From NCBI GenBank assembly GCA_942493075.1, contig OW818681.1, forward strand, positions 3,038,001 to 3,102,000: DNA of 64,000 nucleotides. The letters run 5' to 3'. Shown in pieces: positions 42,812 through 50,453 of this stretch. The stretch's first letter is position 1. Each line of letters begins with the position of its first letter. Source of the DNA: JBBQYD01 sp942493075 (GTDB taxonomy: Bacteria; Verrucomicrobiota; Verrucomicrobiia; Limisphaerales; UBA8199). Position numbers and translations under genes: made by a program. The notes beneath the pieces were generated by a model. It was not told the origin of the DNA. It saw only the letters and a list, made by a program, of their open reading frames with translations, and ran no database searches.

Positions 42812-43272
42812 ACACGCTCCACAATGCGCGGTTATCAAGAAGCGCAAAAGTCCTCTATCCTCATCATCCGCTATTCGGTGGGGAGTTGGAGGTCTTCGGG
42901 GGCGCGGGCGGTCAGCGCGACCTCCTTTATGTGAAGCTTCCCAACAGCACCACTCGGGGTGTGCCGGCCTGGATGTTCGACGAAGTCATTTGCTCCACTG
43001 TCCGAGACGCCGAGCAGCCAGTAACCGATTGTGGCGCACTCCTGAGGCTTGCGCAGTTGCTTGATTCGGTGGCTGGGAGATCGCCAACTGGGAACGATGA
43101 CAACTCTCGTTCCCAAGCCAAAAGTATCTCCGTCGCGGCCAGCGCTGCAGCCGGCGCTGCCACTGGATTCGGCGGAGCGAAACCAAGGCTTGCATTGCCA
43201 GAGCTCAAAAACTGGATTGACGGGCTTTCCAAAAGCGTTACCCTACTTGGGATTTCCAAAGGTGTAGCATGA
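42808..43272 (+). CDS. DUF5372-like protein with C-terminal extension
   Basis: 154 aa from the TTG at 42808, which lies inside the MITE inverted repeat; no better start is in frame. Residues 12-90 resemble DUF5372: KVLYPHHPLFGGELEVFGGA, RGVPAWMFDEVIC and DCGALLRLAQLLDSVAG, a small domain found with recombinase/transposase genes. The last 60 residues are Ser/Ala/Gly-rich and then amphipathic (LPELKNWIDGLSKSVTLLG). Its stop overlaps the next start by 4 bp (ATGA). It may be 5'-truncated by the MITE. Confidence 0.6.
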   Translation: MHTLHNARLSRSAKVLYPHHPLFGGELEVFGGAGGQRDLLYVKLPNSTTRGVPAWMFDEVICSTVRDAEQPVTDCGALLRLAQLLDSVAGRSPTGNDDNSRSQAKSISVAASAAAGAATGFGGAKPRLALPELKNWIDGLSKSVTLLGISKGVA

Positions 43273-44030
43273 GCAGGGTGAGAACGATAAAGAAGTTACA
43301 GCCGCCGGAGGCCGAGTCGGGGACCGAAGCCGAGTCCGACCAGATCAAAGTCGCCGTCGGCTACGCCCGCAATTACCTGCTGCCCCAGGGGCTAGCGATT
43401 CCGCTGACCACCGCCAACAAGCGCCGGCTGGAAGCGCTGAAGCGGCGCCGCGCCGAACGAGAAGCTCACGAACTCAACACGATGACTGAGCTGGGCAAGA
43501 GCATCTCCAAGCTTCTGTGTGTCATTACTGTCAAAACGGGCGAGGACGGCAAAGTGTTGGGCACTGTCACCTCGGGCATGATTGCCGACCAGCTCAAGAC
43601 CAAATTCGACATCTCGATCGACAAGAGGAAGATTCACCTGGAGCGGCCGATCCGCGCGCTGGGCGAGCACGAGATCGAATTGCGTCTGCATCCGGATGTG
43701 ACCTCGAGCCTCAATGTCTGTGTCGAAAGCAGCACTCCGGTTTCCGGAGTTGCGAGTAGCTCTAGAGCTGACGAGGAAGGCGGTCTTGAGGCCATGCATC
43801 AAAAGCCAGGAGTTCCTCCAAAACGAGCCGCAGCTGGAGAGCGAGAACGCCCACCGGTCAATTTGCGCAATTCCAGCGCGCAGCGTGTTGCCGGCTCCTT
43901 TTCCTTTTCAGAGGCAGAATATTACATAGACCTCATCACCAAGCAGATTTTGCGAATAGAAGACAATGTGACAAAGATCGCGAATTCGTTGGACCGAATG
44001 CAGGTCAAGCTAGGAGAAGCCGCCAAATGA
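43269..44030 (+). CDS. Protein with ribosomal protein L9-like domain and novel tail
   Basis: 253 aa. Residues 27-44 (KVAVGYARNYLLPQGLAI) are the bL9 signature; 45-80 is the charged linker helix; 83-153 matches the L9 C-terminal domain (VKTGEDGKVLGTVTSGMIAD, DISIDKRKIHLERPI, ALGEHEIELRLHPDVTSSL). The first 26 residues are not L9, and the last 95 add a Pro/Arg-rich stretch and an amphipathic helix (YYIDLITKQILRIEDNVTK). bL9 is normally about 150 aa and encoded in the rpsF-rpsR operon. The ATGA overlaps on both sides place it in a three-gene cassette. Either a recruited L9 fold or a chimeric remnant. Confidence 0.75.
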   Translation: MSRVRTIKKLQPPEAESGTEAESDQIKVAVGYARNYLLPQGLAIPLTTANKRRLEALKRRRAEREAHELNTMTELGKSISKLLCVITVKTGEDGKVLGTVTSGMIADQLKTKFDISIDKRKIHLERPIRALGEHEIELRLHPDVTSSLNVCVESSTPVSGVASSSRADEEGGLEAMHQKPGVPPKRAAAGERERPPVNLRNSSAQRVAGSFSFSEAEYYIDLITKQILRIEDNVTKIANSLDRMQVKLGEAAK

Positions 44031-44353
44031 GTATGAGTGACTTCGGACGCGATCTGGTGTCGACCATTCAGCGATTGTCTGGTCTTGAGGCCCGGATAAG
44101 TGACGTGCTGCGAAACCAAGACCGCATCGAGGCAAAGCTTGATGATTTCATCAACCGACTTGCCAAGGTTGAGGCAAACTATGACCACATTAGGACCAGC
44201 GTCCGGAACGAGATCATGGCAGATATCAAGGCTGATTTGACCAGGGCACAGGTTTACCTTGATCTCCAGGCGCGAGGATTTGTCCAGGGTTTACCCCAGG
44301 ACGACGGGCGTGTTCGAGGCGGAAATGGGCAACCTGCGATTAGGGGTAGTTAG
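44027..44353 (+). CDS. Small coiled-coil protein
   Basis: 108 aa, largely helical with heptad-like spacing: LVSTIQRLSGLEARISDVLR, DRIEAKLDDFINRLAKVE and DIKADLTRAQVYLDLQ. No membrane or catalytic motif. It overlaps the L9-domain gene by 4 bp, and the last helix of that protein (ILRIEDNVTKIANSLDRMQV) has a similar pattern, so the two may pair through coiled coils (inference). Family unknown. Confidence 0.65.
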   Translation: MSMSDFGRDLVSTIQRLSGLEARISDVLRNQDRIEAKLDDFINRLAKVEANYDHIRTSVRNEIMADIKADLTRAQVYLDLQARGFVQGLPQDDGRVRGGNGQPAIRGS

Positions 44354-44589
44354 GCCGTTCTACTGCAATTGCCCTTTCCACCGGAGGGCGAAAATGGCTA
44401 CAGAATGTGCATGACTTCTTCTCGGCCGTCTTTGTATCAAAGGACAAGCTGACTGGCTTAAACAGCTCACTTCGGCCGCGTGAATCCTGAATCGAAAATC
44501 GGTCTGGCTTCGAGCAAAAATGGAGGTCTCCACGTTGGAAACGGTGATAACGTATCGGGCATCAAGAAGCTGCACAACAGGAGTATGCG

Positions 44590-44602
44590 ACCATAATATG
44601 AG
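44590..44602 (+). repeat. Direct repeat, left copy
   Basis: ACCATAATATGAG, identical to 46349-46361; with two mismatches the match extends ten bases further left. It brackets the delta-60 gene. Confidence 0.6.
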
Positions 44603-44635
44603 CATAATGTTGTTGGGCTCGGCGGCCCCCTTCTC

Positions 44636-45880
44636 CTACTCGTAGCACGTCCCACCAACGACCAGTTTTTGCTCGGCAGTAATCACAAGTGAGGTCGCGT
44701 GATAAGCTTTGCGCGTTGAAGGAGCCCCCTGGGGAATCTGAAAATTCCGAAACACAACCAATCCGGGATACGCCTGCAGATCATCACCACCAAACTGAGC
44801 ATCGATTTCCCCATCTGGAGTGAATCGCATGAGAAAAATGTCCGAAGAGTCCCCCGTCTCTCCGCAAACAACGATTCTCTCTTTCTTATCAAATGCTACC
44901 GCTGCAATTCGAAGTCGAATTCCAGGTAACCGAATAACCCTTTTGCCGTCCCCGCTGAAAGCGGAATCTAGCTGGCCATTCGGCTTTAATACTGCCACGG
45001 TGAAACCAACATCTTGAATGTTGCCGATAATCGCGGTTTTCCCAGAGTTGGAGACTGCTAGGCCGTTCGTGGAAGATATTCCGTCTTGATAATCAAGGAT
45101 AGCAACACCTTTTGTGCCAAAGCCGTCAACGAGATTGTCCTTAGCATCAAACTTAGCCGCGAAAGGTTTTGGTCCATTTTCAGTTACTACATCCCCGCCG
45201 AGTATAAAGCAGTCCGCCGGCCCAACACTGGAGGAATCAGGGCAATATGAACCATGAATTGTTGTTTGCACCCGCACCACTTTAAACGCCTTGTTTGCAA
45301 TGCAGTAAAATAACTCGTTGTGAGTAGCGCTATTTTGTAATCCAACGAGAACGTCTCCGTTGCTTCTTGCGGAAATGCTCGAAGCATTGAGCCGAGTAAT
45401 GTAATAGCACCCTTCCTCTCCAAACGTATGGTCATAAGCCCCATTGTTCGTGAGTTTTACGACAAATCCATCAATAAAGTCTCCCGACCCTCCCAAATTG
45501 CCGGCTCCGCAGACGTAGACTGCCCCACGGTCATCTGAGTATAATCCGGTAACGCACATGGGCGAATAATGTGGATTATGGAACGGAACAACCGCGATAC
45601 CACCGTTGCCGAACGGGCCTTGAGGTTCTCCAGCGAAGTTTAGTCGCGCAATATACAATTGATTGTCTTTTGTCAGCCCTCCGATGAGTATGTCGTCCTT
45701 TGTCCAAGTGTCGCTAGTTCTCATTAGAGACACTTCCTGACCTTGCGACTCTCCTAAGCCGTAGGCCAGCGAGACTCCTTGTCCGTTGTTGAAGGTGGGG
45801 TCGGCGTTGCCGCCTTCTAAGAACCTCATGCATACTAACCTGTTGCGGCCGACGCCTGGCACCTTCGGGATTGTTTTCAT
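44636..45880 (-). CDS. Delta-60 repeat beta-propeller protein
   Basis: 414 aa made of repeats of about 50-60 residues with the delta-60 signature D-x-x-F-G-x-G-G: ADPTFNNGQGVS, PFGNGGIAVVPF, YDHTFGEEGCYY, VDGFGTKGVAIL, LDSAFSGDGKRVIRL and IDAQFGGDDLQAY, alternating with strands such as RIVVCGETGDSSDIFLMRFT. These repeats usually fold as propellers in exported proteins; no signal peptide is visible, so the N-terminus may be lost. The DNA is visibly less GC-rich than the neighbours. An imperfect direct repeat flanks it (44590 and 46349). Confidence 0.75.
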   Translation of the reverse strand: MKTIPKVPGVGRNRLVCMRFLEGGNADPTFNNGQGVSLAYGLGESQGQEVSLMRTSDTWTKDDILIGGLTKDNQLYIARLNFAGEPQGPFGNGGIAVVPFHNPHYSPMCVTGLYSDDRGAVYVCGAGNLGGSGDFIDGFVVKLTNNGAYDHTFGEEGCYYITRLNASSISARSNGDVLVGLQNSATHNELFYCIANKAFKVVRVQTTIHGSYCPDSSSVGPADCFILGGDVVTENGPKPFAAKFDAKDNLVDGFGTKGVAILDYQDGISSTNGLAVSNSGKTAIIGNIQDVGFTVAVLKPNGQLDSAFSGDGKRVIRLPGIRLRIAAVAFDKKERIVVCGETGDSSDIFLMRFTPDGEIDAQFGGDDLQAYPGLVVFRNFQIPQGAPSTRKAYHATSLVITAEQKLVVGGTCYE

Positions 45881-46348
45881 CGTTGAGTTCAGTAAAGGAT
45901 TCTCGGTTTCTGATAATTACTTTGGCCTTGCCTCACGTGTCCACCCGACCTCCAGCTTCGCTCCCGGACGCAGTGGGGGAATTGCATCGTGCCCGACCTA
46001 GCTCAGCATTCCCTTTAGAAATGGGTTTTATTACATAACGAGTGCTGGTCACATTGGAGAATCCGAAGGTGAAACCGCCACCTGCGGCTAATCCACGGCA
46101 GGGAGCATTTTGGGTTTTGGCTGAGGGAATACAAGCGCAATCTGCTCGATTGCGGTCCTGTTCAGGTGCCAGCGGGTTGGTGACTCCTCGGCAACGTTTT
46201 AACCCCCTGGCCCACCTCGGCAGCTGGTTACGAATTATCCGAACGTCTCGGTTTGCCCAACTGTTAGTCCCGGCGACAGTGGCGCGCCGTTTGGCATTGC
46301 CTCGCAAATCTTTGAGCATAGAAACCTTACACAATACCGGATTATGCA
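45881..46348 (-). other. Segment between delta-60 gene and comM fragment
   Basis: 468 bp with no intact gene. The comM fragment's frame runs on through it to 45933, but the product there is basic and unlike any family, so it is read-through. Another minus frame near 46120-46190 gives SPTRWHLNRTAIEQIALVF, which could be a worn gene piece. Confidence 0.4.
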
Positions 46349-46361
46349 ACCATAATATGAG
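46349..46361 (+). repeat. Direct repeat, right copy
   Basis: ACCATAATATGAG, matching 44590-44602. Its last two bases coincide with the break point of the comM fragment. Confidence 0.6.
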
Positions 46362-47012
46362 TGCGTTATGGCCGCCCGCCGCTGCGATCTCCAAGGCGCG
46401 TTTAACTGATTCCTGACCTTTGACCTCGGAAAAATCGAGCTCGTCATCGACCGGCTGATTGAACAGTTCGCGGATATCCACGCGGGTAGGAGAGAGCTTG
46501 ATTTCGCCTTCCAGGAAACTCGCGGCCTCTCGCAGGTTATGGACCGGTATGACCTGGAGCCCTTCAACCACGGCGGCTTCTGCTGCATTATCTGCCGGTA
46601 CCAGCAAACCGACCTTATGCTCGGCTCGGGCACGGAGCGCGATGGGCAGGACACCTTTTACCGGGCGTACCGCGCCAGTCAGCGCCAGTTCACCGACAAT
46701 GATAAACTGTTCCAGTTGATCCGTCTCAAGTTGATCGCTGGCGGCCAGCATGCCGATCGCGATGGGCAGATCGAAGCTGGGTCCTTCCTTCTTCACATCT
46801 GCCGGGGCCAGATTGATCGTGGTGCGTCCGAAGTTGAACATATAGCCCGAGTTTAGGATGGCGGTCGTAACCCTGTCTTTGGATTCCTTCACTGCCGCAT
46901 CGGGCAAACCGACGACAATCAGCAGCGTATCACCGAAGCCAGCATTGACCTCAACTTCAACCGGATAGGCCTCAATGCCATTGACGGCAGCGGAGCAGAC
47001 TTTGGAGAGCAT
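46360..47012 (-). pseudogene. comM: 5' fragment of a second comM
   Basis: Codons 1-217 match the intact comM at 38570-40096 with no gaps. About 40 base differences are visible but only two change the protein (Phe17 to Tyr, and Val to Leu in HKVGLLVPAD). The match stops at GGHNAL, just before the Walker A loop, so the AAA+ motor is missing. The frame continues to a stop at 45933 through unrelated sequence. The excess of silent changes means the copy diverged as a working gene before truncation. Its upstream region holds the group II intron. Confidence 0.9.
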
Positions 47013-47145
47013 GACCTTTTATGAATATGTCACATGAAAAGCGCAATCTTAAAATGGTTGAAAGCGTTGGTTGCCCGGCCAATTCGGCGGATGACTTCCG
47101 GTTGATCGGGTCGGGATGACGGGAGTTACCCGTCATCCCTCCCAC

Positions 47146-47181
47146 ACCACCGGACAAGCGGTTTTCACGCATCCGGCGGTT
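47146..47181 (-). ncRNA. Group II intron domain V
   Basis: 36-nt catalytic hairpin. On the minus strand it opens AACCGCCGGATGCG, has a GAAA tetraloop and closes GTCCGGTGGT, with the CGC triad characteristic of class C instead of AGC. It directly precedes the domain VI stem at 47110-47140. Confidence 0.82.
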
Positions 47182-47189
47182 GAGCTCAT

Positions 47190-48530
47190 TCAGGTTTGGC
47201 TGATCAGATCTGCAAAGCTTAGGAATCCGTGGCGGCGAAGACGCCGGTTATTCAAGCCTGTCTGCATCACGGGGTGTTTAGCCATCCTCCACGCGCCGCG
47301 TCCACTTTTGGCGGACCGCAGCAGCGGGTAGGTGACCCCGAGTTTGCGCAGGGCGTTGATCCGTCCTGTTGAGTTGTGCCAGCGCAGCCAGAAATACTTC
47401 CTGACGTGCCGGCGTATCCACCCGTCCTGCGCTGTGAACTGCCTGGTGTTGCCGCTCAGACGGTAGTATTCCCACCATCCCCGCAGGTACCGCTTCCACT
47501 GATCGCGCATTTGGGTGCTGGTTTGACTCTGGCAGCTTCGCCACAGTTCGCGCACCTTGTCCCGGAGTCGCTCGATGGCTTTATCGCTCGCTTCGATGAC
47601 TCCCTGGGGGCTGAGTCGGAATCCTAGAAACTTGCGCTTCCAGGGCCGGTCCACCCCACTCTTGCTGGCACTGACTTCCAGCTTGAGTTTCTGGGCAACA
47701 AACTTGGTTACCTTCTCCAGAACCCGTTGGGCGGCTTTCTCGCTGCTGACGTAGATATTGCAGTCATCCGCATAGCGGCTGAAGCTCAACCCGCGCTGTT
47801 CCAGCTCCTTGTCCAGCACATCCAAATAGATGTTGGCCAGCAAGGGTGAAAGCGGGCCGCCCTGTGGCGTGCCCTTGCCTTCCGGCTTTGTGATGCGTCC
47901 CTCTTCCCACACTCCGGCTCGCAAAATGCGCCCAATTACCTTGAGCACCTGTTTGTCCCGGATTTGCAGGCCAATGAGCCGCATCAGTATGTCGTGGTCC
48001 ACGTTGTCAAAGAAACCTTTGATGTCCATGTCCACTACCCAACTCTTGCCTTCTTCGGTCATGATCCGCTGTGCGGACCGGACCGCGTCATGGGCTCCCC
48101 TTCCAGGCCGGAACCCCCAGCTATGCTCGCTGAAGATCGGCTCGAACAGGGGCTGCAGTTCTCCAAGGATCAATTGCTGAATGAACCGGTCGAGCACCGT
48201 GGGTATTCCCAGCGGGCGCTTCCCTCCGTTTGGTTTAGGCAGCCAGACCCGTTTGACGGGGCTGGGCACATAGGTTCCTTCCAGCAATTTCCTTCGTATC
48301 GTCGGCCAATGCTTTTCCAGGTGGGGCCGTAACTGCTCCGTTCCCATCCCGTCGATGCCTGCTGCCCCTCTGTTCTTCTCTACAGCCAGTAAGGCCAGCG
48401 CGGCATTCTCATCGCTGACGATCTTCTCTATCAGATCTGGCGCTTGTTCCTTTCTTTCCTCCTTCCGCCCCTCTCCAGACTCGGAATCCGCTGCGACTGC
48501 TTGACCGGTTGCACCGTGGGGCAGCCACAT
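47190..48530 (-). CDS. ltrA: Group II intron reverse transcriptase/maturase (class C)
   Basis: 446 aa from the ATG at 48530; the frame is open 148 codons further to 48974, but that part overlaps intron domains I-III and is low complexity. RT motifs: NRGAAGIDGMGTEQLRPHL (RT0/1), KRVWLPKPNGGKRPLGIPT, SEHSWGFRPGRGAHDAVR, SWVVDMDIKGFFDNVDHD (RT3), EGKGTPQGGPLSPLLANIYL (RT4), FSRYADDCNIYV with the YADD catalytic site (RT5) and KRKFLGFRLSPQG (RT7). The thumb/X domain has YLRGWWEYYRLSG; GIIM-type WIRRHVRKYFWLRW follows. No HNH endonuclease domain, as expected for class C. Confidence 0.93.
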   Translation of the reverse strand: MWLPHGATGQAVAADSESGEGRKEERKEQAPDLIEKIVSDENAALALLAVEKNRGAAGIDGMGTEQLRPHLEKHWPTIRRKLLEGTYVPSPVKRVWLPKPNGGKRPLGIPTVLDRFIQQLILGELQPLFEPIFSEHSWGFRPGRGAHDAVRSAQRIMTEEGKSWVVDMDIKGFFDNVDHDILMRLIGLQIRDKQVLKVIGRILRAGVWEEGRITKPEGKGTPQGGPLSPLLANIYLDVLDKELEQRGLSFSRYADDCNIYVSSEKAAQRVLEKVTKFVAQKLKLEVSASKSGVDRPWKRKFLGFRLSPQGVIEASDKAIERLRDKVRELWRSCQSQTSTQMRDQWKRYLRGWWEYYRLSGNTRQFTAQDGWIRRHVRKYFWLRWHNSTGRINALRKLGVTYPLLRSAKSGRGAWRMAKHPVMQTGLNNRRLRRHGFLSFADLISQT

Positions 48531-49042
48531 CCCGGAGAGCCACTTCTGTTTGCCTGGCCCCCCGGCGCGTGTTCCTTCTTGCGCACTGGATAGGGAGTTG
48601 GGATTAAGGTCATCGCCTTTGCTCTTTAGTCCTTCGGCGGCTCGGATTTGTTCCATTTCTTGAAGGTCTTTGCCTAGGAACTTCCATCCGCCTACTACGA
48701 CCTCTGCTGACTCCTCCCCTGAAGCACCTGCCTCGGAGGAGGTCTCCCGGGGTAAGACACCAAACTTTCCCGCCGTGCCTTCGGACTCTACCTGACATGG
48801 CTTGCACAGTTGTTGGATTTCGACGCTCCTAGCCCTCTTATCTCCCATGTCCGGCCTCACTGTCCGTTTCTGTTCGTAAGGTCGTCGGTTTGTCTCAGGC
48901 TTCCTGCCAGCGGCCCCCTCACGAGGTCCACCTTGCCGTTGACTACGATTGCCACTGTTAGCTTCGATCATCACTTTTCAGATGATTAGTTTGGTGCCCT
49001 GCCCGGCGCCCCAGGCCGCGTGACCTCACGCGGCGGATCCTA

Positions 49043-49291
49043 GGGGGGGCTAAAGCTCCGCTGGTTAGAACACACCGTTTTTCTCAAAAGGGAAAGCGTA
49101 ACAACAGCAACCTTCAAAGCGTCTGGCTTTCCAAGCTCCTTGGGATTGCTCACGGCGGGGGGCAGATTCCCAAAGCTGAAGTTGAAGCGGAGGATTCCAA
49201 ATGGGAAGCTAAGGGGCTTGAAGTGCCAAAGAACGGCGATTTTTTATTAATATGGCAGGGGTATCTTTGGTCCGTTAAGCTACTGAAATGA
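49043..49291 (+). pseudogene. 5'-truncated gene fragment coupled to the HEPN-like gene
   Basis: One frame is open from the break point after the comM-derived block (49042) to TGA at 49289, with no ATG, GTG or TTG start. It reads coherently as protein (LQSVWLSKLLGIAHGGGQIP, KAEVEAEDSKWEAKGLEVP, GDFLLIWQGYLWSVKLLK) and ends in a 4-bp ATGA overlap with the next gene. It is probably the C-terminal part of a gene whose start was lost when the comM block arrived. Family unknown. Confidence 0.55.
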
Positions 49292-50115
49292 ACTTTTCCG
49301 ATGCCTTTGTTGCCCATTGTCCCGAGATGGTGAAAGGCGTTTACAAGCCAATTCGGGAAATGCAGGATGAAATTGAGGATTTTGCCCAGCGCTCACAGGT
49401 GCTATCTGGGGACATCCAGGCGTGCAACACGCCACTACAAGAGGATGGTAATAATCAGTTTTGGCGTAGAACACTGGTTAGAAATCTTTTCGCGCTCATC
49501 GAAGGGTGCGCTTATGGCTTTAAACGAGCAGCATTGCATCGCCATCGGCATTTTGTAATCGACTTTTCTCCAGCAGAACTAGCGATGCTTGCTGAAGAGA
49601 AATTCTACCTGGACGATAAGGGGGAGGCGATAAGGGCAAAAGACAATTACCAGAAGATGGTTCCTAACCTCCGCTTTGCTTTCAGGAGTTTTGCCAAATC
49701 CGTTGGCCTACAGTTCGAACTCTCTATGTCGAACTCTCCGCTCCCCACCTGTGAAAAGCTCCGCAATCGCATCACGCACCCCAAACGGCTTGCAGATTTA
49801 ACAATTACTGATGAGGAAACACAGTTGATTGGCGAGCTTTGGAAATGGTTTGAGGGGGAGTTCATCCGCATCATGGACGCTGTGATTAAGGTCGGGGGAT
49901 CTTCCCTTCCCGTTCGCGCTCCGCAGGTGAAAGTCTCCCAGCGGTATAAGATCTCCGGTCGCTTCATAGTTTTCCTTCAAGACGGTTCGCTCTACCAATT
50001 CGACGACAAGAAGGATGCTGAAGCTCTGGTTAAGGCTAACAGTAAACAGGGTGAACTGCCCCCAGTCATGTTTCCTACGAGTGAGTTTCTGCTATTGCGT
50101 GAGGAAGATTTTTAG
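49288..50115 (+). CDS. HEPN-like domain protein
   Basis: 275 aa, soluble and mostly helical. KLRNRITHPKRLADLTITDE contains RNRITH at residues 159-164, an R-N-x3-H motif of the HEPN superfamily whose active members are ribonucleases; the upstream helices (RTLVRNLFALIEGCAYGFKR) suit the four-helix fold. The C-terminal 60 residues (YKISGRFIVFLQDGSLYQFD) are beta-rich. Similar stand-alone proteins are annotated as hypothetical or DUF4145-like. It starts within an ATGA overlap with a truncated upstream gene, so it has lost its original operon head. Confidence 0.6.
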   Translation: MNFSDAFVAHCPEMVKGVYKPIREMQDEIEDFAQRSQVLSGDIQACNTPLQEDGNNQFWRRTLVRNLFALIEGCAYGFKRAALHRHRHFVIDFSPAELAMLAEEKFYLDDKGEAIRAKDNYQKMVPNLRFAFRSFAKSVGLQFELSMSNSPLPTCEKLRNRITHPKRLADLTITDEETQLIGELWKWFEGEFIRIMDAVIKVGGSSLPVRAPQVKVSQRYKISGRFIVFLQDGSLYQFDDKKDAEALVKANSKQGELPPVMFPTSEFLLLREEDF

Positions 50116-50213
50116 CTTGGTGTAGTTTTGTGCGACATGAGCCATTTCGTGCGTGCGCCCTTCGTAACCCCACCCAAAGCAAAGTTTTGCTTCCACATTC
50201 GGGGCAGGTGTCG

Positions 50214-50445
50214 GCAGGTGTCGGTTCTCACTATTGACACTTGGTGCGCCTTATCAGGTGCTCAACCGTGGCGGCCAACGCGACCTCGATGCAAGGCTTT
50301 GCCCGTTGAGACGTTGAGACAGCGGAAATGACTGCCCGCCTACCGTCTGCGACTACGTTCACCTCAATCCTTCCCGGCTCACCAGCTCAAGCCCGAGGAA
50401 CGGCTGGAGACCTTCCGCTGGAGCAGCTACCCACTGTATACTGAC
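50214..50445 (+). pseudogene. Decayed REP-associated tyrosine transposase (RAYT)
   Basis: Starts with the same end as the MITE-like elements (GGTGTCGGTTCTCACTATTG), then shows RAYT-like pieces: an N-terminal YQVLNRGGQRDLD (about 50250) and an internal DYVHLNPSRL (about 50350), which after a frameshift continues LKPEERLETFRWSSYPLY (about 50380-50433). The middle of the gene, including the catalytic Tyr region, is deleted. It indicates that the MITEs derive from a RAYT-type element. Confidence 0.7.
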
Positions 50446-50453
50446 TCCAGTCC

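Larger units (their letters stand above)
47106..49012 (-). mobile_element. Group IIC intron, 1907 bp
   Basis: Boundaries come from comparison with the intron-free region before the intact comM: exon sequence ends at 47105 and resumes at 49013 with no base lost or gained (776 bp in both loci). The intron starts GGGGCGCCGGGC (minus strand) and ends CCCGACCCGA. Domain V is at 47146-47181, with a CGC triad in AACCGCCGGATGCG, a GAAA loop and the closing GTCCGGTGGT. The next stem, GGGATGACGGG/CCCGTCATCCC, is domain VI. The 5' exon ends in a CCGCGTGA/TCACGCGG hairpin, the usual class C target. Confidence 0.9.

Noticed and set aside
45933..46359. C-terminal 140 codons of the frame running on from the comM fragment
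   Set aside because: Similarity to comM ends at codon 217; the rest is basic, family-less read-through.
48531..48974. N-terminal 148 codons of the intron ORF
   Set aside because: They overlap the region where intron domains I-III must lie, and class C maturases begin close to the NRGAAGIDG motif.
40384..50440. CRISPR-like repeats
   Set aside because: The repeats are two full MITE copies and one partial copy, thousands of bases apart, with no regular spacers.
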